Below, piece after piece: positions 42,411 to 50,977 of a stretch of DNA of 64,000 nucleotides. The first letter of the stretch is position 1. The number at the start of each line of letters is the position of its first letter. A model generated the notes under the pieces. That model worked only from the letters and a program-made list of their open reading frames with translations, did not search any database and was not told where the DNA came from. This DNA comes from an uncultured Chloroflexota bacterium (lineage in GTDB: Bacteria; Chloroflexota; Anaerolineae; Aggregatilineales; Phototrophicaceae): positions 248,001 through 312,000 of the forward strand of contig CALJKV010000110.1 in the NCBI GenBank assembly GCA_937974245.1, written 5' to 3'. The translations under genes were made by a program, and so were the position numbers.

Positions 42411-43334
42411 ATGAAACGACGCGCACCCCGTAACCGCACCATCACGCTCACCGAGGAAGAAACCGCTGTGTATCGTGGGCGGCTTCAGCGGATTTCCGGC
42501 CCGGTGGCTGCGGCGGCGATCACGAACCAGACTCTCCACCATGATCTGCGGGATATTCTCGATTGGCTCCCGGCAAACAGTGTTGATCTGTTGTTTCTTG
42601 ACCCGCCCTACAACCTGCCCAAAGCCTTCCACGGCGCACGGTTTCACTCACGTTCGTTAGCGGACTATGCGGCCTGGTTCGAGTCGTGGTTTGCCCCGCT
42701 GCTGCGGCTGCTGAGGCCTATCGCGTCGGTGTATGTGTGCGGGGACTGGCGTTCCTCCTCTGCGATTCACCAGGTTATGGAAAAGCACCTGATTGTTCGC
42801 AACCGGATCACCTGGGAACGTGAGAAAGGGCGGGGCGCGAAAGGCAACTGGAAAAACGCCGCTGAGGACATCTGGTTCGGCACGCTCTCTGAGTCCTACA
42901 CGTTCAACCTGGATGCCGTCAAGCTCAAGCGGCGGGTACGCGCTCCGTATACGGATACCAGCGGCCAACCGAAAGACTGGGGACGCACGAAGTCCGGCAA
43001 CTTCCGGCTGACGCACCCCTCGAACCTGTGGACGGACATCACCGTGCCGTTCTGGTCGATGCCGGAAAACACCGACCATCCCACCCAGAAGCCAGAGAAA
43101 CTGCTGGCGAAACTCATCCTGGCGAGTTCCAACCCCGGAGACCTGGTGCTTGACCCGTTTCTGGGTTCGGGGACGACCTCGGTGGTTGCTAAGAAATTGG
43201 GCCGCCGCTACTGCGGGATTGAGATGGATGAATGGTACTGCTGCCTGGCAGAGAAACGACTGGCGCTGGCGGAGGACTCGCCGGGGATTCAGGGGTACGA
43301 GGACGGCGTTTTCTGGGAGCGCAACAGCCGGTGA
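42411..43334 (+). CDS. orphan DNA adenine N6-methyltransferase (beta-type)
   Basis: A 307-residue methyltransferase. The catalytic DPPY motif (DLLFLDPPYNLPK, about residue 60) precedes the target-recognition region, and the SAM motif VLDPFLGSGTTSVVAKKLGR comes near the C-terminus, the beta order of M.HinfI and CcrM. The DPPY form favours adenine-N6. The phrase HPTQKPEKLLAKLI is also conserved. No restriction endonuclease, specificity subunit or mismatch endonuclease stands beside it, so it seems to be an orphan that could act in regulation or protection. The left intergenic and right AT-rich region (to 43554) differ in base content from the rest. The recognised site is unknown. Confidence 0.9.
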   Translation: MKRRAPRNRTITLTEEETAVYRGRLQRISGPVAAAAITNQTLHHDLRDILDWLPANSVDLLFLDPPYNLPKAFHGARFHSRSLADYAAWFESWFAPLLRLLRPIASVYVCGDWRSSSAIHQVMEKHLIVRNRITWEREKGRGAKGNWKNAAEDIWFGTLSESYTFNLDAVKLKRRVRAPYTDTSGQPKDWGRTKSGNFRLTHPSNLWTDITVPFWSMPENTDHPTQKPEKLLAKLILASSNPGDLVLDPFLGSGTTSVVAKKLGRRYCGIEMDEWYCCLAEKRLALAEDSPGIQGYEDGVFWERNSR

Positions 43335-43554
43335 GGGGAAATCTATTCTCATATAGAGAACATACCAAGAGCTTTATCGTAGCGACTAATTAGTGCCACC
43401 TATATAGCACAAAAACCAACTATGCCCTAAGGCGCGGAAACTGTTAATGTCGCCCGGGTAGATTCTTTACGGATTAGGTCACGCAGCATACTGAATAATT
43501 GCGTTGATAGGTTTTATACAAATAGATATCCATCCTTGTAATAGGTATATAATC
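43335..43554. other. AT-rich gap after the methyltransferase
   Basis: About 220 bases with visibly lower GC than the surroundings. TTCTCATATAGAGAA (43347-43365 region) is a small inverted repeat that may end the methyltransferase transcript. I see no gene or RNA. Confidence 0.5.
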
Positions 43555-43779
43555 CTATATTACATAAGATGAAAGAAAACCTATCAAACCTGTTGCCATG
43601 AAGATCCCGCCTATTATCATATAGAATTGGCGAGCATGGTCGTTCCCGCCGAAGAGGGATGATAACTGTCTTGCACGGGGATTATTCATCCACCATTTCC
43701 AGTTAAAATACCCGCTCAAAAATGAGACAATACCTACAATTACAACTGGTAAATAGTACCAGTCTGGGGAAGTGTTCAT
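43555..43779 (-). CDS. small two-helix membrane protein, Imm17-like
   Basis: A 74-residue protein with hydrophobic helices at about 10-25 and 52-72, separated by YFNWKWWMNNPRARQ and FGGNDHARQFYMIIGG. This order (helix, FxWxWxxNxxRAR, GxxxARxFY, helix) recalls the small Imm17 family, whose members accompany polymorphic toxins. No toxin gene is next to it, so a simple membrane function is just as possible. It lies in an AT-rich pocket between the adenine methyltransferase and the C-S lyase, which suggests that it was acquired. Confidence 0.6.
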   Translation of the reverse strand: MNTSPDWYYLPVVIVGIVSFLSGYFNWKWWMNNPRARQLSSLFGGNDHARQFYMIIGGIFMATGLIGFLSSYVI

Positions 43780-43835
43780 AATACCACCTAGCGGTAAACT
43801 TGAACGGATTTATTTTATTGACACCCTGTACTGCA

Positions 43836-44999
43836 TCACCCCTGTAGCGCCGCCCGCACCCGTTCCAGTGCCTCGGTCAGGGTGGCGCGCGGGCAGGCGT
43901 AGTTCAGGCGCACGAAGCCTTCACCGCCAGGGCCGAAGTCCTTGCCGTTGTTAAAGCCGACTCGCGCCTTCTCCAGGAAGAAGTGGTACGGGTCAGGTTC
44001 CAGGTTGGCCTCCCGGCAGTCCAGCCACGCCAGATACGTCCCTTCGGGGCAGGTCGTGTAGATGTTTGGCAGATGCTCCCGCACATACTGCACCACGTAA
44101 TCCCGGTTGGCGGTCAGATAACCCAGCAGGTCATCCAGCCAGGGTTGGCACTCGGTATAGGCTGTCTGGGCCGCCGCAAATCCCATGCCGCTCGGATGGC
44201 TGACAAAGCCTGCCGCCGCTTTCTTAAACCGTTTCAGCACGTCCTCATTGGCGGCAATCGCATAGGCGATATGCAGCGTGGGCATATTGTAGGTCTTGCT
44301 GGGAGACATCAGCGTGATACAGCGGTCAGCGATTTCCGGGGAGATGGTCGCAAAAGGGATGTGCTGCTGGCCGGGGGTGAGCAGATCACAGTGAATTTCA
44401 TCGGCGCACACAATCAGATCGTGGCGCAGGCAGATTTCCGCCAGTCGTTCCAACTCCCACCGTTGGTAGACACGCCCCACCGGGTTATGTGGATTGCACA
44501 GCAGGAACAGCTTCGTTTGCGGCGTGATAGCGGCTTCAAAGGCATCAAAGTCAATCTCATAATGGACCACACCATTTTCATCCCGCCGGTAGATCACTTC
44601 CGCCGAGGTGACAGTCTGCTCGTTGTTGGCAGCGGAACTCAGGAAGGGTGGGTAATTCGGCACCTGCATCAGCACGTCCCCGCCATCGCCACCAAATGCG
44701 CGGCAGGTTGCATTCAGGGCGCTCACCAGGTTAGGCACGAACGTGATCTGCGGGGGAGTAATCTCCCAATCGTACAACCGCTTCATTCTTTCAACGATGG
44801 TCTGTCGCAGCGGTGGGGAGTCCATCTCATAGCCGAACTGCCCGGTAGCAACACGCTCCTGTAGGGTACGGATCACCGGCTCAGGCGAGGGAAAATCCAT
44901 GTCTGCCACCCACATTGGCAGTACATCCGGCTCGTACTTTATCCATTTCTCAGCGTGCAGGGGGCGACGGTCAAGGATTTTATCAAAATCAATGGTCAT
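43836..44999 (-). CDS. patB: PatB/MalY-type pyridoxal-phosphate C-S lyase
   Basis: A 387-residue fold-type I PLP enzyme of the MalY/PatB group, which splits cystathionine or cysteine conjugates to give a thiol, pyruvate and ammonia; many copies are annotated as aminotransferases. The N-terminus FDKILDRRPLHAEKWIKYEP with WVADMDFPSPEPVI is characteristic; the cofactor Lys is in LMSPSKTYNMPTLH, preceded by VCADEIHCDL. The length is normal. It stands alone; the physiological substrate is unknown. Confidence 0.9.
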   Translation of the reverse strand: MTIDFDKILDRRPLHAEKWIKYEPDVLPMWVADMDFPSPEPVIRTLQERVATGQFGYEMDSPPLRQTIVERMKRLYDWEITPPQITFVPNLVSALNATCRAFGGDGGDVLMQVPNYPPFLSSAANNEQTVTSAEVIYRRDENGVVHYEIDFDAFEAAITPQTKLFLLCNPHNPVGRVYQRWELERLAEICLRHDLIVCADEIHCDLLTPGQQHIPFATISPEIADRCITLMSPSKTYNMPTLHIAYAIAANEDVLKRFKKAAAGFVSHPSGMGFAAAQTAYTECQPWLDDLLGYLTANRDYVVQYVREHLPNIYTTCPEGTYLAWLDCREANLEPDPYHFFLEKARVGFNNGKDFGPGGEGFVRLNYACPRATLTEALERVRAALQG

Positions 45000-45138
45000 G
45001 GTTTGTCTCTCTTTGATGGTAAAACAAGACTCAGGGGATTATACACAGCAAGGGGAGAGTAACAGACCCTCCCCGATCGCAAATCACACAGAGATTTGTC
45101 CCCTGGTGAGCGCATTCAACATGTTACTTGGTCAGCAT

Positions 45139-46890
45139 TTAGTCATCATCTTCTGGTACAAGAAACGCCTGCCAGGGACCTTGCATCCCACTGTCTGTTA
45201 CGCCGTAGTAGACGCGGATTTTGCCCTCTTCTTTTTGTACCAGGTCGTAACGAGTTGTCCCACCCCGCTCATAGCGCGACCACAAACCAATTTCACCGCG
45301 CCATTCGACCTTATCCGCCTTGACCGGATTCGCGCTATTCTGCTTGATGGCATACCCCCACAGACGCCGCGCGGAAGAGCGCGTGACGTTCTTGACAATA
45401 TTGCCGTTCCGCAGGTCGCGCATAATGTAATAGCGGGTGTCGCCACGCTGTTCACTGCCGATGATTTCCACACCAGCAGTCGGTGGGGCTAATGAGAGTG
45501 GGGCGTTATCTGGTACAGCAGGGGCGGGCGTTTCGGGCGGGGCAGGCGGGGCAGCTGGTTCGACTTCAAAAGGACCACTACCGTTTTCCAACCCCTGTTT
45601 GACCAGGCTGACGATCTCATCGCGCACGGCCAGACTGGTATCGGCCTCGTCGCGCACATAAATTTTGTTGTCATCAATCGCATAGGGTCGCTCTTCGCCA
45701 GAGGGCACCTGGACGCGAATCACCGACTTGCCCCCCGTTTCCTGAATATCTACTTCGACATCCAGGGTGGGGCTAATCATCCTGGCGATCTCACGCTGGA
45801 GCTGCTCAACCGATTCTGCTGGTTTTTCGACTCCAACCGGGAGCTTCTTTACGCTGGAGCTTAACCCTACATAGACCGTGCCACCATTGGTATTGGCGAA
45901 GGCGCAGACATCGGCGATGACAGCATACAAGCGTCCACCGTGCCGGGTCATCTGCTCATGGAATGACTGTACCAGGGTTTCGCCTTCTTCACGCGCGGCC
46001 TGGATAAAATCATAGGTGCTTTTCGCCGCTGTATAAGGGCGCGAACGCGAAAAATCCGCCCCCTGGAACATCTCCAACAGACTGTCAAAGGAGCGTTCCG
46101 GCAGCAGCAGTTCCGTTACCCGATCTCCGACGCCCAGGTGAGTGTGCTTGCCGCTCTTATCAGCTATTGCGTTGATGCGGTGGGCATCCGACCCCTGGAT
46201 ACAGCGCATCCGGCGTGGATAGCCGGACTTCGTGCCGTTAAAGAAGCGTTCAGTGGACATGCGTCCCTTACGCTCCAGGTCAGTGACTTCCAGCGCGTGT
46301 AAATGGCGATCCTGGGTATAAGCGATCTTGGTCTGCCCGCCGAAATCGAAGCCGCGCATGGCGACCCCGTGTGCGCTGTTGGCGTGCGCCGCGATACAGA
46401 TGCCGCCGGCTTCGTTGATCGTGCGGTAAGCGGTGAGTACGTCCGAAGACGCCCCAACCTCAGAATTGCCTTCGTCCAGCACGTCGGGAGGTACATTGAG
46501 GCTCAGTAACAAATGTTCCAGTTGGCGCTGGGGCATCTGTGGTGGGAAGATGCCGAGAATATGAAACCCAAAGGTCGCGGTAAACTCAAAACCTGGCAGC
46601 ACCAGGACTTTATCCAGCAACCGGCGATACTCTTGCAGGGTTCGTAACTCATCCGGTTGCGCGCGCCCCATCTGCTCCAGGAAGGCTAACTGCTCGATTT
46701 CGCGCATCATGGTAATGTAACCGGATACTGTGTTGTGGTCTGTAAAAGCGATGATGTCTAAGCCGCGAAATTCAGCCTTGCGAAGAATATCCAGGTAAGA
46801 GACATGAGGTTCCTGATAGTCAGCCGATGCCGGGGTGTGTAAATGTAAATCAACCCGGAACCATTGCATCCGGGATTTTTTCCTAGCCAT
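45139..46890 (-). CDS. PHP phosphoesterase fused to an AlbA_2 (Schlafen-like) domain
   Basis: A 583-residue two-domain protein. The PHP part (to about residue 270) has DLHLHTPAS, FTDHNTVSG, PGFEFTATFGFHI, IAAHANSAH and GSDAHRIN, the metal ligands of this family of phosphoesterases. Residues about 295-440 form an AlbA_2/Schlafen-like domain, with DVCAFANTNGGTVYVG, IRVQVPSGEERPYAI and KIYVRDEADTSLAVRDEI. A Pro/Ala linker then leads to a C-terminal beta-rich domain I do not recognise (about 480-583). AlbA_2 domains often occur in nucleic acid-related stress or defence proteins, so a nuclease or regulator is plausible. Substrate unknown. Confidence 0.85.
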   Translation of the reverse strand: MARKKSRMQWFRVDLHLHTPASADYQEPHVSYLDILRKAEFRGLDIIAFTDHNTVSGYITMMREIEQLAFLEQMGRAQPDELRTLQEYRRLLDKVLVLPGFEFTATFGFHILGIFPPQMPQRQLEHLLLSLNVPPDVLDEGNSEVGASSDVLTAYRTINEAGGICIAAHANSAHGVAMRGFDFGGQTKIAYTQDRHLHALEVTDLERKGRMSTERFFNGTKSGYPRRMRCIQGSDAHRINAIADKSGKHTHLGVGDRVTELLLPERSFDSLLEMFQGADFSRSRPYTAAKSTYDFIQAAREEGETLVQSFHEQMTRHGGRLYAVIADVCAFANTNGGTVYVGLSSSVKKLPVGVEKPAESVEQLQREIARMISPTLDVEVDIQETGGKSVIRVQVPSGEERPYAIDDNKIYVRDEADTSLAVRDEIVSLVKQGLENGSGPFEVEPAAPPAPPETPAPAVPDNAPLSLAPPTAGVEIIGSEQRGDTRYYIMRDLRNGNIVKNVTRSSARRLWGYAIKQNSANPVKADKVEWRGEIGLWSRYERGGTTRYDLVQKEEGKIRVYYGVTDSGMQGPWQAFLVPEDDD

Positions 46891-46953
46891 ATATAAATTA
46901 ACTCTCCCAGCCGCCAGGGCTGTAGATTCGGTCTTTTCCGCCTGGATTACAGA

Positions 46954-47313
46954 CTATGAACCGGCGATCAGACGATTAAAGAGACCGGGTAGCTCACCGG
47001 GTTCAAACGGTTTAATCAGGAAGGTATTGGCCCCCGCTTCCCGCACTTCATCCTCTACGTCCAGGCCAGAGGTCATCACAATCGGTGTGCCGCTGAATCG
47101 ATCATGTTTGCGGAGTTCGATTAATACATCCACCCCGTCCATATCCGATAAGTGATAATCCATCAGGAAGATGTCTGGGTTCACCTGTTCCGCAGTAGGA
47201 ATAACATCCGCGCCACGGGTAGCAACCTCAACATCAAATCCATCTAATTCCAGAAGTGTCTGGAGCAGTTTGACCGTATTCCGGTCATCATCCACAAGCA
47301 TGACTTTTGGCAA
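46954..47313 (-). CDS. stand-alone receiver (CheY-like) response regulator
   Basis: A 119-residue single receiver domain with MLVDDDRNTVKLLQTLL, phosphorylated Asp in IFLMDYHLSDMDG, and LIKPFEPGEL with the conserved Lys. I prefer the TTG at 47311-47313, preceded by GAGGGTAA; the ATG at 47301 would cut the first strand short. No output domain and no kinase gene adjacent. It starts about 60 bases upstream of the PHP-AlbA gene on the same strand and may share its transcript. Confidence 0.82.
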   Translation of the reverse strand: MPKVMLVDDDRNTVKLLQTLLELDGFDVEVATRGADVIPTAEQVNPDIFLMDYHLSDMDGVDVLIELRKHDRFSGTPIVMTSGLDVEDEVREAGANTFLIKPFEPGELPGLFNRLIAGS

Positions 47314-47525
47314 AATATTACCCTCGGTTTCTGGCTGCAAGCCTGAATGCTGTGTGCTAAAAGACGGGTGGCAAGCCACCCCTTCGCTGTTCTTTACTTT
47401 GCCCATCTCCGCCCCGAAGGGTAGGGACTTCACGCGATTGCTGCTGGCGTCCCCCGACCAGTATCATCTTACGAGTTTACCTATTTTAGCAAATACTGTC
47501 CAGTCAGTATATAAGACCCCATATA

Positions 47526-47554
47526 AATAAAAACGCCATCTCGAAAGATGGCGT
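47526..47554 (-). terminator. terminator of the cold-shock gene
   Basis: On the minus strand ACGCCATC, a short loop, GATGGCGT and then TTTTATTT. It lies 25 bases after the cold-shock gene stop. Confidence 0.85.
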
Positions 47555-47578
47555 CTTGATACGCAGTGATTGGCGTGG

Positions 47579-47788
47579 TTAGATCGGCACAACCTGCGTG
47601 GCCTGCGGCCCTTTCGGTCCCTGCTCAACCGTGAATTCGACGCGCTGGCCTTCTTCTAATGACCGGTAGCCCGACGACTGGATGGCGGAGAAATGAACGA
47701 AAACATCAGCGCCGCCCTCACGCTCGATGAAACCAAAACCTTTAGTAGCGTTAAACCACTTGACTGTGCCTTGAATACGGTCAGACAT
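47579..47788 (-). CDS. cspA: cold-shock domain protein (CspA family)
   Basis: A 69-residue single-stranded nucleic-acid-binding OB-fold protein. Both RNA-binding motifs are present: KGFGFIERE (RNP1) and DVFVHFSAI (RNP2), with GTVKWFN at the N-terminus and the usual VEFTVEQGPKGPQATQV end. It is independently transcribed: strong promoter at 47907-47935, a leader of about 110 bases, an AGGAGGTAC site and its own terminator. A long leader is typical of cold-regulated csp genes in other bacteria. Confidence 0.95.
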   Translation of the reverse strand: MSDRIQGTVKWFNATKGFGFIEREGGADVFVHFSAIQSSGYRSLEEGQRVEFTVEQGPKGPQATQVVPI

Positions 47789-47906
47789 GCCGTACCTCCT
47801 GTAAAACTGCCTGCCTTGCGGAGGCGAAAACGATAATAATAGAACGGCATGTACCCTAACCTGTCATGCAACAGAACGTGAACCTGCTGCGTTCTATAAA
47901 CACAGT

Positions 47907-47935
47907 ATTCTAGTAGAGACCTCTGTGCCTGTCAA
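47907..47935 (-). promoter_or_regulatory. strong sigma-70 promoter of the cold-shock gene
   Basis: On the minus strand TTGACA, 17 bases, TAGAAT. It gives a leader of about 110 bases before the start codon. Confidence 0.85.
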
Positions 47936-47951
47936 GCCGGAAACTAGCCAC

Positions 47952-49484
47952 TTATAAGAACAGTCGCGGGAAGCGTCGCCGCAGCCTTAACAGTATGCGA
48001 ACGACCCGGTAGGTGAAATCATCCAGCAGCGCCATTTTGGGGCGGTCAAGCAGCTGGTTATCCAGCAGAATTGCTTGCGGCCTGACAAACCGCATCAACC
48101 CCTCCGGGCCATTCCGTCGTCCCATGCCGCTGTGTTTTACCCCGCCCATCGGCAGCGCCGTTGTGCCGAATATCCAGTGCGTGGTATTGATGTGGACATC
48201 GCCACTTTCAATCTGCGTGGCGATTTCTTCGGCGCGTTTCATATTCTTGCTGTGGATGGACGCCGAAAGTCCATACTCACTGTCATTAGCCAGGCGAACG
48301 GCTTCCTGCACGTTTTCCACACACATGATCGGCACCAGCGGGCCAAATGTTTCCTCCCGCATCACCTGCATGGAGTGATCGACATCCACCAGAATCGTCG
48401 GCTCAAAAAACAATGGCCCCAGGTCTGGACGGCGCTTACCGCCAAAAATCACTTTAGCGCCCCTTTCTACGGCATCCGCAATGTGCGCCTCGGTACGCAA
48501 CAGTTCGTGTTCACTGGTCATGCTGCCCATGTGTACGTCTATGCCGTCTCCTGCGCCGAGGTTGACCTGCTGAACATAATGCTGGATACGCTCAACGAAG
48601 CGGTCATAGACAGCCCGTTCGACATAGATACGCTCGGTGCTGACACACACCTGCCCGCTGTTTTCCAGTGCGCCCGCCAGAGCGCCGCTGGCCGCCATGT
48701 CAATGTTGGCGTCTTTTAAGATAATCATCGGGTCTTTGCCGCCCAATTCCAGGCTGATGGGGATCAAGCGTTCGGCGGCCCGCATGGCGATGCGCCGGCC
48801 TGTCCGGGTGCTGCCGGTGAACGCCACATAGTCTACCTGTTCTACAACTTCCGCCCCGGTTCGACCATCGCCGGTCAGTACCTGTACCACGTCATGCGGA
48901 ATGCCGACCTGGTACATCATCTCCACAACCTTCAAGGATGTGAACGGGGTGAGTTCACTTGGTTTGAGCAGCACCGTATTGCCCGCAATCATCGCCGGGA
49001 GCAAGTCCTGCCAGGCATTCAGCAATGGGTAGTTCCAGGGTGTGATAAACCCGCAGACACCATAGGGCTTGTAGTACAGCCTGGCCTTATGCTTGACCGG
49101 CACACCGGAACGGCGTGTTTGTGGGCGCAGCAGGCGCGGCGCATGGTGGATATAGTACAGAGCAGTATTGTAAATGACTCCCACTTCCATAAAGGCACCG
49201 GTCTCAGTTTTGCCCATCTCATCGCGGATTGCCTGGATAATTTCCGCCTGTTTTTCCCACAACAGGTCAACCCAGGCCAGAATCAACTTGCCACGCGCTT
49301 TAACCCCCAAGGCATTCCAGTCCGGTTGAGCAGCTTTCGCCCGCAGAAATGCGGCACGCACTTCTCCCGGTGTGGTGATCGGTGCCTGTCCTATGTTGTT
49401 TCCAGTAATCGGATTTGTAACGACAATATATTCTCGATCAACGCCCAGGTTTTTGATCGTTTCCGGGGATTCCACGACAGTCAT
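47952..49484 (-). CDS. NAD(P)-dependent aldehyde dehydrogenase
   Basis: A 510-residue aldehyde dehydrogenase that oxidises an aldehyde to its acid. The NAD-binding segments GFITPWNYPLLNAWQ and FTGSTRTGRRI, the general-base Glu in SLELGGKDPMI, and the catalytic Cys in NSGQVCVSTERIYV are all present, as is the C-terminal EETFGPLVPIM. The set of motifs suggests the succinate-semialdehyde/betaine-type broad group; substrate is not readable. The start at 49482-49484 (MTVVESPET) follows GGAG; an upstream extension to 49550 is unlikely to be coding. It is on its own after a terminator. Confidence 0.92.
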   Translation of the reverse strand: MTVVESPETIKNLGVDREYIVVTNPITGNNIGQAPITTPGEVRAAFLRAKAAQPDWNALGVKARGKLILAWVDLLWEKQAEIIQAIRDEMGKTETGAFMEVGVIYNTALYYIHHAPRLLRPQTRRSGVPVKHKARLYYKPYGVCGFITPWNYPLLNAWQDLLPAMIAGNTVLLKPSELTPFTSLKVVEMMYQVGIPHDVVQVLTGDGRTGAEVVEQVDYVAFTGSTRTGRRIAMRAAERLIPISLELGGKDPMIILKDANIDMAASGALAGALENSGQVCVSTERIYVERAVYDRFVERIQHYVQQVNLGAGDGIDVHMGSMTSEHELLRTEAHIADAVERGAKVIFGGKRRPDLGPLFFEPTILVDVDHSMQVMREETFGPLVPIMCVENVQEAVRLANDSEYGLSASIHSKNMKRAEEIATQIESGDVHINTTHWIFGTTALPMGGVKHSGMGRRNGPEGLMRFVRPQAILLDNQLLDRPKMALLDDFTYRVVRILLRLRRRFPRLFL

Positions 49485-49550
49485 TTCGCCGCACTCCAAG
49501 GCTATAACATTACTGTGATCTGATTGTACCCCAGAGATGTGCAGAGGCAT

Positions 49551-49585
49551 AAAAAAAGGGCGGTGATACAGGTGTCATTCCGCCC
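49551..49585 (-). terminator. terminator of the hypothetical gene at 49608
   Basis: On the minus strand GGGCGG, a loop of 16 bases, CCGCCC and seven Ts. Confidence 0.85.
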
Positions 49586-49607
49586 TGCTTTTTGGGGGGA
49601 CTGAGTT

Positions 49608-49988
49608 TTATGTATGGGCAGGTGACAGTTGAGTTATGGGGTGGAACACCGGTAAAACGAATTTTTTCAGATGCTGCTGCCGAATACGACGGGCCATTGG
49701 AATGATATGAATGCCGAAGTGATAGATTAAACGATCCACATATGGATTGTGAATGACGGCAACAAGCTGAATATCTCCGTCTCGCATTAACTCAAAATGA
49801 TATATAAGCACCCGACGTGTGCCAGAAGGCCAGTGTTCTTCCATACGGGCAATCGGTCCGATTGACCATCCGGCTTCAATCAGCGTTACCAGACTATCCG
49901 CACCTGTATACTGTTCTGATTGCGCGTGCCAGTGGTGGTACACGCGCATACTTCCAACTACCTGAGGTAAACTCTGCGCTGTTATCAT
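49608..49988 (-). CDS. hypothetical protein, 126 residues
   Basis: Not recognised. A compact protein with alternating hydrophobic and polar strands (SVTLIEAGWSIGPI-like pattern, then RRVLIYHFELMRDGDIQLVAVI), no membrane helix, no Cys, and many His (IYHFGIHII, QQHLKK). Evidence for a real gene is its own terminator and a 280-base intergenic region upstream that could hold a promoter. It is not clearly related to its neighbours. Confidence 0.6.
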   Translation of the reverse strand: MITAQSLPQVVGSMRVYHHWHAQSEQYTGADSLVTLIEAGWSIGPIARMEEHWPSGTRRVLIYHFELMRDGDIQLVAVIHNPYVDRLIYHFGIHIIPMARRIRQQHLKKFVLPVFHPITQLSPAHT

Positions 49989-50268
49989 AGTCGTCCCATC
50001 TCACATGCCACTAGAACAAGTAAACTGGGTGAAAGCAGCGCCTCAATAGCCGAGGAAATTGCGGTGGGTATTGGGTATAATGAGGCTTGCTAGAGTATCA
50101 GAATTGTCTCTCGATCATCCGCATCTGTGAAATTCCCTTTGACACTTAGTATATAACACATTGTCGTTGTTTGATTGTTAAGTTTAAACAAGATTTTTCT
50201 GGTCGTGACTCAGAAATCGTTTTTTTCGTTATTTGGGTGGTTAGATGGGATAGGAAATTAGTCCGCCC

Positions 50269-50889
50269 TTACTCACTGAGGGCGGCTACCATTTGACGAA
50301 AGGCTGTCTTGTAATCCCCGGTGAAGTCAAAGCGCGGGCTGCGCCGGATAGCATCCGGTGGGGAGATGGGCGCAAGCTGGGCGATAGCGATGCGTTTACC
50401 TTTCTCCTTAAAAAACTGCCAGGCCGCCATCACCTGTTCATGTGCGACACTCTGGGCGGAAAGCAGGACAACCATACGGTTACATTCCTTGAGCGCTGGG
50501 TGAACACCTCCGGCCCAGTTGGTATTGTCGCTGTTTTCATGCAGCCAACTCGCAATGCCGATTTTTTGCAGGTCGTCCGCAATCTGTTCTGCCAGCGCCG
50601 CGTCCTGTTCAGCAAATACGATATAAGCCGTGTCCTGTGCCAACCGCGCCCGGCTATTTCCCGCCACTTGTACCGCTTCGGGGCGGTTCTGCATCTCGTG
50701 CGCGTCGGTTTTACCCATCCGAAACACAGTGCCACCACAATCGGGGCAGGTGCCGCGTGTGGCTGGCATCCCCCGCCGTGTCCATACCGGCTGCGGGTCT
50801 TCAATTTCGACTGTTTCTTTACAGCGCACACAGTAGCCCTCAATCGGCTCGGTGTCATCCTCAATGCCCCAGTGCATCTGTTCGTTCAC
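50269..50889 (-). CDS. zinc-ribbon (DUF5679-like) protein fused to a TIR-like domain
   Basis: A 206-residue protein. The N-terminus (about 17-62) is a four-cysteine ribbon, CVRC (C20, C23) and CPDC (C48, C51), in the DUF5679 pattern YCVRCKE...RGMPATRGTCPDCGGTVFRMGK. After a short linker, residues about 88-206 fit a TIR/TIR_2-like fold: AYIVFAEQDAALAEQIADDL, GIASWLHENS, then MVVLLSAQSVAHEQVMAAWQ and KGKRIAIAQLAP. The first strand-helix pair and the later strand are clear; the NADase catalytic Glu is not certain. The GTG start is preceded by AAAGGATG. Some bacterial TIR proteins degrade NAD as defence effectors, but there is no partner gene here to show that. Confidence 0.75.
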   Translation of the reverse strand: MNEQMHWGIEDDTEPIEGYCVRCKETVEIEDPQPVWTRRGMPATRGTCPDCGGTVFRMGKTDAHEMQNRPEAVQVAGNSRARLAQDTAYIVFAEQDAALAEQIADDLQKIGIASWLHENSDNTNWAGGVHPALKECNRMVVLLSAQSVAHEQVMAAWQFFKEKGKRIAIAQLAPISPPDAIRRSPRFDFTGDYKTAFRQMVAALSE

Positions 50890-50977
50890 GTTATTTCATC
50901 CTTTTCACCACACTGACCTGTTTGGAGTTGGTTGCTAAAGTACCCTGGTTGCTTTGGGAATTTCCGATACGATATTG

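Noticed and set aside
43555..43779. toxin/immunity pair based on the Imm17-like protein
   Set aside because: No polymorphic toxin or C-terminal toxin domain is adjacent, so a pair cannot be claimed.
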